Assembly (NCBI GenBank): GCA_948614045.1
Contig: CAPFSK010000008.1
Coordinates: forward strand, 1-31,656
DNA length: 31,656 nucleotides
Direction of reading: 5' to 3'
Source of the DNA: an uncultured Candidatus Saccharibacteria bacterium
Lineage (GTDB): Bacteria > Patescibacteriota > Saccharimonadia > Saccharimonadales > Saccharimonadaceae
Below the pieces are notes generated by a model. The model did no database searches and was not told the DNA's origin. It saw nothing but the letters and a program-made list of their open reading frames with translations. Both the position numbers and the translations under genes were made by a program. Every line of letters starts with the position of its first letter. The first letter of the stretch is position 1. Shown one piece after another: positions 16,401-23,428 of the stretch.

Positions 16401-16925
16401 ATTAGTAGAACATCACGCACAAAACTCAACGGAGAAATCCGTTACCCTTCTGTCCGCGTTATTGGTACTAATGGAGAGCAACTCGGCATCATGTCGAGCA
16501 AAGACGCTCAAGCTCTCGCTCGCGAACAAGGAGTTGACTTAGTTGAAATCGCAGCTAATGCCGACCCGCCCGTTGTCAAAATCATCGATTGGGGTAAATA
16601 CCAATACCAAAAGATGAAAGAAGAGGCCAAAAATCGCAAAAAAGCCCGTGAAAAACAATCCGAGCTTAAAACGATGAAAATCGGGCTCAAGATCAGTGAC
16701 AACGATTTGAACATTAAAGTCCGCAAGATTAAAAGTTTTCTCGAAGACGGAGACCGCGTCAAAATAATGGTCATCTTCCGTGGTCGCGAAATGGCTCACA
16801 AAGAGCTTGGCCAGGCTATGATCGACAAGATTACTGAACGCATCTCCGAAGAGACTGAAATCGTCGTTGAGGGTAAACCTCAATTCGCCGGACGCAATCT
16901 ATCGATTAGTGTACGCAAAAAATAA
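16401..16925 (+). CDS. infC: Translation initiation factor IF-3, AUU start
   Basis: IF-3 binds the 30S subunit, blocks premature 50S joining and checks the start codon. The longest ATG-started frame begins only at 16491, inside the conserved N-terminal domain. Reading upstream, the frame continues through LNGEIRYPSVRVIGTNGEQLGI to an ATT at 16401, with AAGGA 8 nt before it. That gives 174 residues, the normal IF-3 length. The N-domain (about 1-75), the Lys-rich linker helix (NRKKAREKQSELKT) and the C-domain (from about 85, KIGLKISDNDLNIKVRKI) are all complete. An AUU start is the classic autoregulation device of IF-3 in other bacteria, since the protein discriminates against it. First gene of infC-rpmI-rplT-rpmB. 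Confidence 0.93.
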   Translation: MSRTSRTKLNGEIRYPSVRVIGTNGEQLGIMSSKDAQALAREQGVDLVEIAANADPPVVKIIDWGKYQYQKMKEEAKNRKKAREKQSELKTMKIGLKISDNDLNIKVRKIKSFLEDGDRVKIMVIFRGREMAHKELGQAMIDKITERISEETEIVVEGKPQFAGRNLSISVRKK

Positions 16926-17098
16926 CACTATCGAAACCAAAATACTAGATCGAATACGGAAGAAGTAATTTCCTACTTCCACGATTCCCTAGTTGCACCT
17001 CAATATCAACCGATTCCGTGCAGCATTGAACAATAGCGCCTAGACATTAGCACTATCACATAATGACTGCCAGAATCATTAACTAAAGGAAAACCTAT
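16926..17098 (+). promoter_or_regulatory. infC-rpmI leader, possible L20 control region
   Basis: A 173-nt spacer, long for this genome, with a GGAAG.AG...CTACTTCC hairpin (about 16960-16981) and no ORF. In E. coli and B. subtilis the mRNA around rpmI is bound by L20 to repress the operon; a similar role is plausible but no specific pseudoknot could be confirmed. Confidence 0.35.
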
Positions 17099-17293
17099 AT
17101 GCCAAAACTCAAGACGCATAAAGGCACCGCCAAGCGCGTGAAAATCACCGGATCCGGCAAGATTGCTCGCGAACGGGCCTACGGCAACCATATTCTTGCC
17201 AAAAAATCCAAAGCTCGCAAACGCAATATGAAAACTGCAGCTTTCGTTAAAGGCAAGATCGCAAAAAACGTTAAGAATGCATTAGGAGTTTAA
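17099..17293 (+). CDS. rpmI: Large ribosomal subunit protein bL35
   Basis: 64 residues, very basic, full length. MPKLKTHKGTAKRVKITGSGKI is the L35 signature. TAAAGGAAAA precedes the start. Two nt separate its stop from rplT, so it is translated together with L20. Confidence 0.96.
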   Translation: MPKLKTHKGTAKRVKITGSGKIARERAYGNHILAKKSKARKRNMKTAAFVKGKIAKNVKNALGV

Positions 17294-17295
17294 TC

Positions 17296-17646
17296 ATGAG
17301 AGTAAAACGTGGTGTACCCGCTCGGGCAAAACACAAGAAAATCCTCAATGCCGCCAAAGGGATGCAACATTACCGCACCCGCAGCTATCGCTTAGCAAAA
17401 CAAGGCGTAATCAAATCCCTACGTTACAGCTATCGCGATCGCCGCAACCGCAAACGCGATTTACGCGCAATTTGGATTACCCGTATCAACAACGCTGCTC
17501 GCGAACTTGGAATTTCTTATTCTCAGCTCATGGCCGGTCTCAAACAGCAAGGTGTCGCGATTGATCGCAAGATTCTCGCCGAACTCGCCGTTAATCAACC
17601 AGAAGCCTTTGAAGCAGTAGTTAAGAGCGTGAAGGAGAAGAAATAA
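17296..17646 (+). CDS. rplT: Large ribosomal subunit protein bL20
   Basis: 116 residues, full length. The basic N-terminal tail MRVKRGVPARAKHKKIL is followed by KGMQHYRTRSYRLAKQ and the globular part with RRNRKRDLRAIWITRINNAAR, diagnostic of L20. It is essential for early 50S assembly and in other bacteria represses its own operon. The TAA overlaps the rpmB ATG by one base. Confidence 0.97.
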   Translation: MRVKRGVPARAKHKKILNAAKGMQHYRTRSYRLAKQGVIKSLRYSYRDRRNRKRDLRAIWITRINNAARELGISYSQLMAGLKQQGVAIDRKILAELAVNQPEAFEAVVKSVKEKK

Positions 17647-17837
17647 TGGCAGTTTGTGAAATTAGCGGCAAAGGCAAGATGTATGGTCATAATGTTTCGT
17701 TTTCGCAACACAAGACCCGCAAAGTCTTCAAACCAAATGTCCAAAAACGCACTTTGATTATTGATGGCAAAAAAGTCCGCGTCAATGTCGCAACTTCGAC
17801 TTTACGCACTTTGAAGAAAAAAGGCATCATCAAATAG
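17646..17837 (+). CDS. rpmB: Large ribosomal subunit protein bL28
   Basis: 63 residues. MAVCEISGKGKMYGHNVSFSQHKT followed by a basic strand and TLRTLKKKGIIK matches L28. Its placement after rplT differs from the E. coli rpmBG pair. Start overlaps the rplT stop (TAATG), with GGAG in the end of rplT as ribosome-binding site. Last gene of the operon. Confidence 0.95.
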   Translation: MAVCEISGKGKMYGHNVSFSQHKTRKVFKPNVQKRTLIIDGKKVRVNVATSTLRTLKKKGIIK

Positions 17838-17857
17838 TCTAAAGAGTTGTAAAACCT

Positions 17858-17887
17858 AAAAATACCGCCCACAAAGGTGGTATTTTT
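17858..17887 (+). terminator. Terminator after rpmB
   Basis: AAAATACC.CC pairs with GG.GGTATTTT, ending in a T-run. It also sits at the 3' end of rnpB on the other strand and may serve both. Confidence 0.8.
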
Positions 17888-17890
17888 AGT

Positions 17891-18232
17891 CTGAGCCGTC
17901 AGTAAGCCGGGTTCTGTAATTCCCTCTCTCGAAGAAACTGGCGACCATCTATCTAGACCAAAAATTGCTCTCTGGTTCTAGCGGTGAGCGTGCATCCTCG
18001 GACCAAGGTTTTTTAGCACTCCTTGCAGCTGGTAGGGTTTGCCTCCCGCCTATGTCACCATAAGCGACTGTGGGCTCTTACCCCACTCTTTTCACCCTTG
18101 CCCAATCTGGGCGGTATCGTTTCTGTGGTACTTTCCCTATCCTCGCGGACGGTCGTTGTTAACGACTACCATGTCCTGTGCTGCCCGGACTTTCCTCTTG
18201 TAAAACAAGCGGCCACCTTTCGGGCTCCCTCC
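17891..18232 (-). ncRNA. rnpB: RNase P RNA
   Basis: About 342 nt, the catalytic subunit that matures tRNA 5' ends. The conserved P4 parts are visible on the minus strand: AGAGGAAAGTCCGGGCA near the 5' end and the closing CAGAACCCGGCTTAC near the 3' end. The layout is type A. Ends are estimated from its promoter and the convergent terminator. ORFs crossing this region are spurious. Confidence 0.93.
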
Positions 18233-18238
18233 TATACT

Positions 18239-18267
18239 AACATAAAATTCGAAAAAATACAAAACAA
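18239..18267 (-). promoter_or_regulatory. rnpB promoter
   Basis: Minus strand TTGTTT (18267-18262), 17-bp spacer, TATGTT (18244-18239), about 7 nt before the RNA. Confidence 0.75.
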
Positions 18268-18301
18268 CTATGTTACAATATCCCTGTGGATAGATAAGTC
18301 C

Positions 18302-18676
18302 ATGGGTGCTAAAAGTAACCAACGAGATCATGCTCCAGTTACTCTCAGCCCTCGTATCAAAGATCGTGGAGTGCTCTCACATATTCATTTAGGAGAATCA
18401 AGAGACCAATTATTGACCTCGACTATGGCTGCGGTCAATCTCAGTCACTCCTTCGCCCATACCTCTAACGGTATACTGATTGCTCTGGCTTTTGTCCGTA
18501 GCGGGAACGTCAATCTGAATAGCGGATCAGCTAACAACGTCGGCAACAACGCTCAACTTTGGTCGCGTACGGCTCTCTCGTCTACCAACGCCTACAACTT
18601 GAATACAAACCCAGGCAACGTCAATCCGTCAAATAACGGCAATCGTTACATCGGTCGCTCCCTCCGCTGCCTCTAG
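18302..18676 (+). CDS. Small ORF carrying variable cassette V5
   Basis: A 124-codon frame from ATG 18302; anything upstream lies in the rnpB promoter. The first 60 residues (MGAKSNQRDHAPVTLSPRIK...) match nothing I know and have no signal peptide. The rest (from 18484) is the variable domain: LAFVRSGNVNLNSG, NNAQLWSRT, SSTNAYNLN, VNPSNNGNRYIGRSLRCL. This is the only cassette joined to a start codon and followed by a stop and a terminator, so it is the best local candidate for an expressed copy. However, no ribosome-binding site is visible, the N-terminal part is weak, and a related upstream flank at 6800-7019 is out of frame. It may equally be a silent donor. Confidence 0.4.
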   Translation: MGAKSNQRDHAPVTLSPRIKDRGVLSHIHLGESRDQLLTSTMAAVNLSHSFAHTSNGILIALAFVRSGNVNLNSGSANNVGNNAQLWSRTALSSTNAYNLNTNPGNVNPSNNGNRYIGRSLRCL

Positions 18677-18704
18677 ACTGCCCGGTTCAGTGCCGATCTT
18701 TCTC

Positions 18705-18732
18705 AAAAATCCTCACTTGAGGATTTTTTGAC
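18705..18732. terminator. Bidirectional terminator
   Basis: AAAAATCCTC-ACTT-GAGGATTTTTT. It lies between the V5 ORF and the convergent Nudix-RNase H gene and can serve both. Confidence 0.85.
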
Positions 18733-18734
18733 GC

Positions 18735-19589
18735 CTATTCCGCAAACTGTCGATCAATCGCCAAATTCGCCTGCGCATCCGCCTCTTGATTCTGCTCTCG
18801 CGCCACATGCATAAACGCACACGCCTCAAAATTCTCCAGCATCCTCTGAATATCGTCATAAATCGGTAACAAATCTCGATTTTTTACCTTATAAATCCCA
18901 TTCATCTGATTCACCATCATCAAATTATCGCTCACAAACCGCACCGTCTTCAGCCCTAATTCAATCGCCTGCTCACACCCCTCTTTCAGCGCATAATATT
19001 CCGCAATCCGCGAACTTGCAAACCCGATAAACTCCCCACCTTGACGTAAAACTTGCCCATTTTCACCCACAATATGATAACCAATCCCCGACGGCCCCGG
19101 ATTTCCACGGCTGCTACCATCTACATATACCGTCGCGCTATTCGCTACCTCTTTATAATTGGCCCGTGCATAGTTCCGGCTCTCCATCCCCAACACAATC
19201 GCACTCGCCTCGTCCAAACGATAATTCCCCATCTCCTCCGGCTTAATATGTTTATACGCCGAATATCGCTCTTTCGCCTTAATCTTCGCCCCCTCATTCA
19301 GCCACACATTATATACAATATACAAATTACTCAACTGGCTCGAGCCCACCCCCGGATTTTGCGACATAAAAGTCACTACGTCATGCAACAGCGTCTTCTT
19401 CGTCAACTCCACCCCTAGGTACTCTTCCAGAGTTCGTTCTATCGCCTCTTCCGGCTGCTCACCGAACTTAATCTTCCCCGTTGGCAGCTCCCACATCGGC
19501 GCCGAATCGCTCCGACCTTGGCTCTTCTTCATAATCAGCGTCTCCCCCTCCTGCTGAATCATCGCGACTACCCGAATTCGTTGTTTCAT
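18735..19589 (-). CDS. Degenerate Nudix domain fused to RNase HI-like domain
   Basis: 284 residues. Residues 1-145 form a Nudix fold with the box at 38-60 (GKIKFGEQPEEAIERTLEEYLGV). In the REUXEEXGU core it reads RTLEEYLGV, so two metal-binding glutamates are replaced (by T and Y), and hydrolase activity is doubtful. Residues 150-284 are an RNase HI-like domain (YVDGSSRGNPGPSGIGY) with all four acidic catalytic residues: D157, E197, D221 and D271. It may degrade RNA in RNA-DNA hybrids, with the Nudix part binding a nucleotide. Array 3 of 11-bp repeats lies 25 nt upstream of the start. The gene ends at a shared terminator. Confidence 0.88.
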   Translation of the reverse strand: MKQRIRVVAMIQQEGETLIMKKSQGRSDSAPMWELPTGKIKFGEQPEEAIERTLEEYLGVELTKKTLLHDVVTFMSQNPGVGSSQLSNLYIVYNVWLNEGAKIKAKERYSAYKHIKPEEMGNYRLDEASAIVLGMESRNYARANYKEVANSATVYVDGSSRGNPGPSGIGYHIVGENGQVLRQGGEFIGFASSRIAEYYALKEGCEQAIELGLKTVRFVSDNLMMVNQMNGIYKVKNRDLLPIYDDIQRMLENFEACAFMHVAREQNQEADAQANLAIDRQFAE

Positions 19590-19614
19590 TGGTTGCTTCC
19601 CACCATTCTCTTGT

Positions 19615-19658
19615 TTTGTCTTACATTTGCATTACATTGTATGTACATCGTATATACA
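19615..19658 (-). promoter_or_regulatory. TGTA repeat array 3
   Basis: Four abutting 11-mers ending in TACA on the plus strand, plus an imperfect fifth (to 19669). Located 25 nt above the start of the Nudix-RNase H gene. Confidence 0.75.
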
Positions 19659-19705
19659 ATGTAATACCTACCTCCGACCACGTCTCCGTATGCCAGGCTG
19701 CGCCG

Positions 19706-19809
19706 TTATTAGCGATGAGATACAAGGCAGAGACGAGCAACACAGGAAGCGGGGCTTAATGCCCAGCGACCGAGTAGCGCAGTCTCTAACGCAGTAACTC
19801 GCGCTAAGA
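19706..19809. ncRNA. Covarying RNA element, copy B
   Basis: Minus-strand helices TTAGCG/CGCTAA, GAG..AC/GT..CTC, AGAGAC/GTCTCT and GGGC-ATTAA-GCCC, each different in sequence but not in pairing from copies A and C. Lies in the 370-nt gap between the M50 protease gene and the Nudix-RNase H gene. The rest of the gap (19810-19962) contains other short hairpins and no gene. Confidence 0.6.
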
Positions 19810-19962
19810 ACAAGTAGCCTCGGGGCGATGTTTTCCCTTGTGTATGTACAAGGTGGGTAAAATCTTATGCGACACTTCCACGGAAGTGAGCCACGAAATC
19901 CCGAAACATGATTATTCAGGAAAATCATGCCGCCACCAAGGCTAATTCCATTATATCATATC

Positions 19963-20607
19963 TTACCGTACTCCGACAATCCAATAAAATACCTCTAATA
20001 TCCCATTAATCGCCCCGCCCATAATCGCGCTGATCACCCCAGGCGCCAGCACAACCAATAGCATCACAATCAAAATTCCCCATCTTTCCATTTGCGTCAT
20101 CACATTCCGCACCCCATCCGGCGCAATCGCGTACAATACCCGCGAACCATCTAGCGGCGGTATCGGAATCAGGTTAAATACCCCAAAACCAAGATTAATC
20201 GTCACCACATCCGCCAAAATCTCGCCCCAAATCCCCGCCCCCATCATAAATGCTCCGGTATAATACCCAATCAAGAATCCCACCAACGCCAGAACAAAAT
20301 TCGTCAGTGGACCCGCAATCGCCACTAGCGCCATTCCCCAGACTCCATGCTTCAAATTCCGTGAATTTACCGGCACTGGCTTTGCCCCGCCAAACACCGG
20401 CCCGCCCGAAATAAACATTATTAACGGCAGCAGAATCGACAAAAACGGGTCAAGGTGCTTCGTCGGGTTCAAAGTCAATCTCCCCTCCGACTTCGCCGTA
20501 TCATCACCCAGCCAATATGCCACCAATCCATGCGCCAGCTCATGAAAAATCATCGAAACCAGCACTATTACAAATGCAATCAGAACTCCAACAACATACT
20601 CCGTCAT
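19963..20607 (-). CDS. M50 family site-2-protease-like metallopeptidase
   Basis: 214-residue multi-spanning membrane protease. Zinc motif HELAH (H22, E23, H26) sits in the first transmembrane helix, and the third ligand is D153 in NLIPIPPLDGSRVL. The GxxxN-type motif AGPLTNFVLAL lies between. Such short forms without PDZ belong to the cytoplasmic-facing M50B group, which cleave membrane-bound regulators. The start codon overlaps the stop of the MBL-like gene (TAATG), so they are coupled. A full set of active-site residues suggests it is functional; the substrate is unknown. Confidence 0.92.
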   Translation of the reverse strand: MTEYVVGVLIAFVIVLVSMIFHELAHGLVAYWLGDDTAKSEGRLTLNPTKHLDPFLSILLPLIMFISGGPVFGGAKPVPVNSRNLKHGVWGMALVAIAGPLTNFVLALVGFLIGYYTGAFMMGAGIWGEILADVVTINLGFGVFNLIPIPPLDGSRVLYAIAPDGVRNVMTQMERWGILIVMLLVVLAPGVISAIMGGAINGILEVFYWIVGVR

Positions 20608-21062
20608 TATGTCAACGCCACAACTTCCAATGTGCTCGGTAAACTATCCAGACTCTTCACTTTCAACTTCTTTTCCGCTCGTGCCGCCACCTTTAGTTCC
20701 ACCGCCATTCCATCAATATTCCCCAGCGCCACCACGACCCTCGGTTCAATCTCCCTTACCGCCCTGACGCTACTCGTACAAAGCACATTTGACACCCCTA
20801 GCTCATCCAAAGCATTTGCATCTTCCACCGCACCAATAATCCCCACATGTACATTACCAATCACGACGTCATAAATCGTCTGCTCTGCCCCTACTGCAAT
20901 CCCTCGAATCGCCGCCTCGCCAATCTCAAACTCCCCTGGCCCAACGATCTTCCCCATCGGCAAATCCGCATCAATCGTCTCATCCGGTAGATTAAACTTA
21001 ATCGTCTTAGTCTTCGTCGTAATTACTACCTGATCTGGGTCTTTACTCTCAATTTCAAACAT
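20607..21062 (-). CDS. Metallo-beta-lactamase-fold-like protein, no metal motif
   Basis: 151 residues. The strand TKTIKFNL and the motif GPGEFEIGEAAIRGIAV resemble the UlaG-like Zn-dependent hydrolase group common in CPR genomes. The HxHxDH zinc motif of that fold is missing and the length is about two thirds of a complete enzyme, so it is probably non-catalytic or binds a ligand. Overlaps the M50 protease start by TAATG. SD-like AGGAGGAAG lies above the start, and array 4 (21105-21147) lies 42 nt upstream. The family call is moderate. Confidence 0.6.
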   Translation of the reverse strand: MFEIESKDPDQVVITTKTKTIKFNLPDETIDADLPMGKIVGPGEFEIGEAAIRGIAVGAEQTIYDVVIGNVHVGIIGAVEDANALDELGVSNVLCTSSVRAVREIEPRVVVALGNIDGMAVELKVAARAEKKLKVKSLDSLPSTLEVVALT

Positions 21063-21104
21063 CTTCCTCCTTTTCCGCCTTATTTTACCATATTTTAATC
21101 CACA

Positions 21105-21147
21105 CGCGTCTTACATCTGCATTACATCGTACATACAACGTCTTACA
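21105..21147 (-). promoter_or_regulatory. TGTA repeat array 4
   Basis: Three 11-mers and one 10-mer, each ending in TACA on the plus strand. It begins 1 nt after the stop of the wHTH gene (21149) and ends 42 nt before the MBL-like gene. Confidence 0.75.
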
Positions 21148-21148
21148 T

Positions 21149-21784
21149 TCACCCCTTTATCATACCTTCTGGATCATACAACTCTGTAATCTCCATCTCT
21201 AATAATTCATTAATAAATCGATCCCGTACACTCTTGCGATACAAATAGTCTTCTCTATCCATAATCACATAATTCATCGGTCGCCCCTGACGTTTCTCTA
21301 CCACCTCCGCCCAGCGCGTCAATTTCTTCGTCCGATCATCTCCTACTACCAGCATATCAATTCCATCCTGCCCCGGCAAACGATTAACCACAATTAATCC
21401 GCTCAGATACTTCGTTACCGGCTTTATCACCTCTTCCCAATCATTATTCCGCCGCAAAACTCGCCTCACCTCAACAACACTCGCTCCGCCCCCGCTCACT
21501 GGCACTTTCCTTGGCGAAAAAATCTCCTGGAACGCATGTGCATACGGACTCTTCATATTTGCCGAATAATATACCTTATTATCATACGTCTCGCTCTTAA
21601 CGATCCCAATCCCCTCAAGATTTATCAGTTCCCGTCTCACCGAATTAATCTGTTCTTCAATCACCCGCGTAATCTCACGCACATAATACGACTTACTCGT
21701 GTCAGAAAAGAACAAATCCAATAGCTTCGCCCGAGTTTTCGATCCGAACAATTTTTCGATTGGCGCGCTATCTTCTTTGCTCAT
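21149..21784 (-). CDS. ArsR-like winged-helix protein with C-terminal domain
   Basis: 211 residues. The N-terminal winged helix has LFGSKTRAKLLDLFF, SKSYYVREI and the recognition helix INSVRRELINLEGIGIVKSE, then the wing. A C-terminal domain (about 105-211) with LSGLIVVNRLPGQDGIDMLVVGD resembles the nucleotidyltransferase-like sensor domain often joined to this wHTH in CPR. It probably binds DNA; ligand and targets are unknown. It begins inside the end of miaA (17-nt overlap). Confidence 0.8.
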   Translation of the reverse strand: MSKEDSAPIEKLFGSKTRAKLLDLFFSDTSKSYYVREITRVIEEQINSVRRELINLEGIGIVKSETYDNKVYYSANMKSPYAHAFQEIFSPRKVPVSGGGASVVEVRRVLRRNNDWEEVIKPVTKYLSGLIVVNRLPGQDGIDMLVVGDDRTKKLTRWAEVVEKRQGRPMNYVIMDREDYLYRKSVRDRFINELLEMEITELYDPEGMIKG

Positions 21785-22565
21785 CTTGTATACATTTTAT
21801 CACATACGGCTCTATTTCCGCAAGTGGCAACCATACTATATTTTTGTTCCGCTTGAACCAAGTTAGTTGTCTTTTGGCTAAGTGCCAGTCGTCATATGTA
21901 CACAATTCTTTTGCTCGTCCTAAGTCATATTCCCCCTGTAAATACGCCCAGGCAAACTGATATATATTACTTTTCATTGCCTGAGTATTCCAATTATACA
22001 GCGCCGTCAACTCTTTTGTCTCATCAAACAACTCTTGAACAAATAATTTATCCACCCTCTGCGCAATTCTTGCTCGCAATTTTTCCGCATCCCACTTTAC
22101 GCCTATGATTAAATAATTTGAACAAACCTCCTTTCGGTCACTCTGTTCACGCTTCCCCTCCTCAGAAAAACTATAATTATACACCAAAGCGTCAATATAT
22201 AACCCCGTACCCCCAACTACTATTGGCAAATCCCCTCGCGCCCGAATTTCAGTTATCTTTTCCTCCGCATATCGCTTCCAATCCGCCACCGTGAACCTCT
22301 CACCTGGCTTTACCAAATCCAACCCCCAATGCGGAACACCCTGCTGCTCCTCTATACCCGGTTTCGCCGTTCCAATGTCCATTCCCCGATAAATCGCCCG
22401 CGAATCCGCCGAAATCACTTCCGCCCCCCTAAATCCACCAAATACCCCCTCCGGCGACGCCTGCGCTCTCCGCTCTATCTCCTTCGCAATCTCAATCGCC
22501 ACCCCAGTCTTACCGCTCGCTGTCGGCCCAGCAATTACTATCGTTTTATTCATAAAATTTCTCAT
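21768..22565 (-). CDS. miaA: tRNA dimethylallyltransferase
   Basis: Adds an isopentenyl group to A37 of tRNAs reading UNN codons. Motifs: P-loop GPTASGKT near the N-terminus, DSRAIYRGMDIGTAKP, PHWGLDLVKPGERFTVADW, IVVGGTGLYIDALVY, and the C-terminal LAKRQLTWFKRNKNIVWL. I prefer the ATG at 22565 (preceded by AAAGG) over the longer frame from 22595, because the upstream residues are not conserved and contain an opposing promoter. The 17-nt overlap with the wHTH gene indicates an operon. Confidence 0.95.
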   Translation of the reverse strand: MRNFMNKTIVIAGPTASGKTGVAIEIAKEIERRAQASPEGVFGGFRGAEVISADSRAIYRGMDIGTAKPGIEEQQGVPHWGLDLVKPGERFTVADWKRYAEEKITEIRARGDLPIVVGGTGLYIDALVYNYSFSEEGKREQSDRKEVCSNYLIIGVKWDAEKLRARIAQRVDKLFVQELFDETKELTALYNWNTQAMKSNIYQFAWAYLQGEYDLGRAKELCTYDDWHLAKRQLTWFKRNKNIVWLPLAEIEPYVIKCIQDEQRR

Positions 22566-22589
22566 TTTTACCTTTAGAGCATCCGGGAC

Positions 22590-22618
22590 TTGCATATCTC
22601 ATAAATGAGTGCTAGAAT
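22590..22618 (+). promoter_or_regulatory. Promoter opposing small ORF 2
   Basis: TTGCAT (22590-22595), 17-bp spacer, TAGAAT (22613-22618), transcribing into the hairpin and the 3' end of the minus-strand small ORF. Confidence 0.6.
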
Positions 22619-22636
22619 AAGGATATATTTTAGTTT

Positions 22637-22671
22637 AAATTACCCTTGCTAGTTATCGGCGAGGGTAATTT
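22637..22671. repeat. Hairpin at end of small ORF 2
   Basis: AAATTACCCT (22637-22646) pairs perfectly with AGGGTAATTT (22662-22671). It keeps the TTAC/GTAA core of the module. Confidence 0.6.
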
Positions 22672-22714
22672 CGATCACAAAGCGTAATCGACCGATATTC
22701 ACGGCAATCACCAT
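22649..22714 (-). CDS. Small basic peptide, copy 2
   Basis: 21 codons (MVIAVNIGRLRF..., ending EITLADN) with AAGGAG 6 nt above ATG. Its first 15 residues align with the peptide at 385-477 (I-x-V/F-x-I-x-R-L/F-x-F). The stop falls in the hairpin loop, earlier than in the other copies, so the basic tail is lost. The promoter-like block 22780-22820 lies upstream on the same strand. It may be a truncated variant. No surface cassette is present at this locus. Function unknown. Confidence 0.45.
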   Translation of the reverse strand: MVIAVNIGRLRFVIEITLADN

Positions 22715-22779
22715 ATATCACTCCTTCCACAAAACTTAAAGTTAATATACGTTGGCGCCCCAGATACTCTATACCCACC

Positions 22780-22820
22780 CTATCATAAATTCGACAAATT
22801 TAGCAAGCACGAGTTCAATC
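22780..22820 (-). promoter_or_regulatory. Conserved promoter-like block, copy 3
   Basis: Minus strand TTGAAC, TTGCTA, then TATGATAGGGT. Same design as 551-592. Drives small ORF 2 with a leader of about 65 nt. Confidence 0.5.
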
Positions 22821-23414
22821 GAAACTACATTTTCTCCCCGTTCGACAATGATTGTAAAACTCCTCGTCAGAAATCCCATACTTCGGTCTCGTATATTCAT
22901 ACAATGCCCATCGCTCATCTTCTAACTTTTTCGGCAACATCCCCGTCCTCTGTCCATTCAAAGCAAACACCCGCTTCAGGTCCTGCAATAGTTCTTCCTC
23001 ACTCTCATACCTATGTACCCCCGAATATTCCACCTTCGTCCCGCAAAACATCGGCTCAAACCAACACCACACATCTCCATCTTGATAAACTAAAATCGAA
23101 TGTGACGGACAACAATCATCCGTCAAGTAATAATATAACAAATATGTTCGCACATCGTAACCATGTCTTTCAAACCACTCTCGTTGTAATTCTGTCTGAT
23201 CCCAACAATTCCCTACATGATGCTGCACCAGCTCTATCGGAGATTGCAACTTCCCCGCAAACCCCTCTGCATTGTACCCAAAATAGCCCAAATACTGACA
23301 AAAATCGAAAAACTCCGCAAATTCATATCCCAATACGATATCTATATCAAAAATCTCATCAAAACGGCCTCGTAGAGCCTCTAGTGCGCCCACAAGACCG
23401 TTTTTCGACGCCAT
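22815..23414 (-). CDS. Transglutaminase-like (papain-fold) protein, predicted
   Basis: 199 residues from the ATG at 23414; a frame from GTG 23456 overlaps the thrS end and is less likely, though no good ribosome-binding site marks either start. The segment HHVGNCWDQTELQREWFERHG, then SHSILVYQDGDVWCWFEP, gives a Cys-His-acid order (C70, H105, E120 or D112) as in transglutaminase-like cysteine hydrolases. No signal peptide or membrane segment. Many aromatic residues. Substrate unknown. Family call by motif only. Confidence 0.6.
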   Translation of the reverse strand: MASKNGLVGALEALRGRFDEIFDIDIVLGYEFAEFFDFCQYLGYFGYNAEGFAGKLQSPIELVQHHVGNCWDQTELQREWFERHGYDVRTYLLYYYLTDDCCPSHSILVYQDGDVWCWFEPMFCGTKVEYSGVHRYESEEELLQDLKRVFALNGQRTGMLPKKLEDERWALYEYTRPKYGISDEEFYNHCRTGRKCSFD

Positions 23415-23428
23415 ACCAGCAGCTTCGG

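Noticed and set aside
18023..18301. N-terminal extension of the V5 ORF
   Set aside because: It translates the antisense of RNase P RNA and its promoter; the earliest sensible start is 18302.
19668..19928. 86-codon minus-strand ORF across element B
   Set aside because: It resembles the ORF at 29579-29794 only because both cross copies of the same structured RNA element. The similarity follows RNA helices, not codons.
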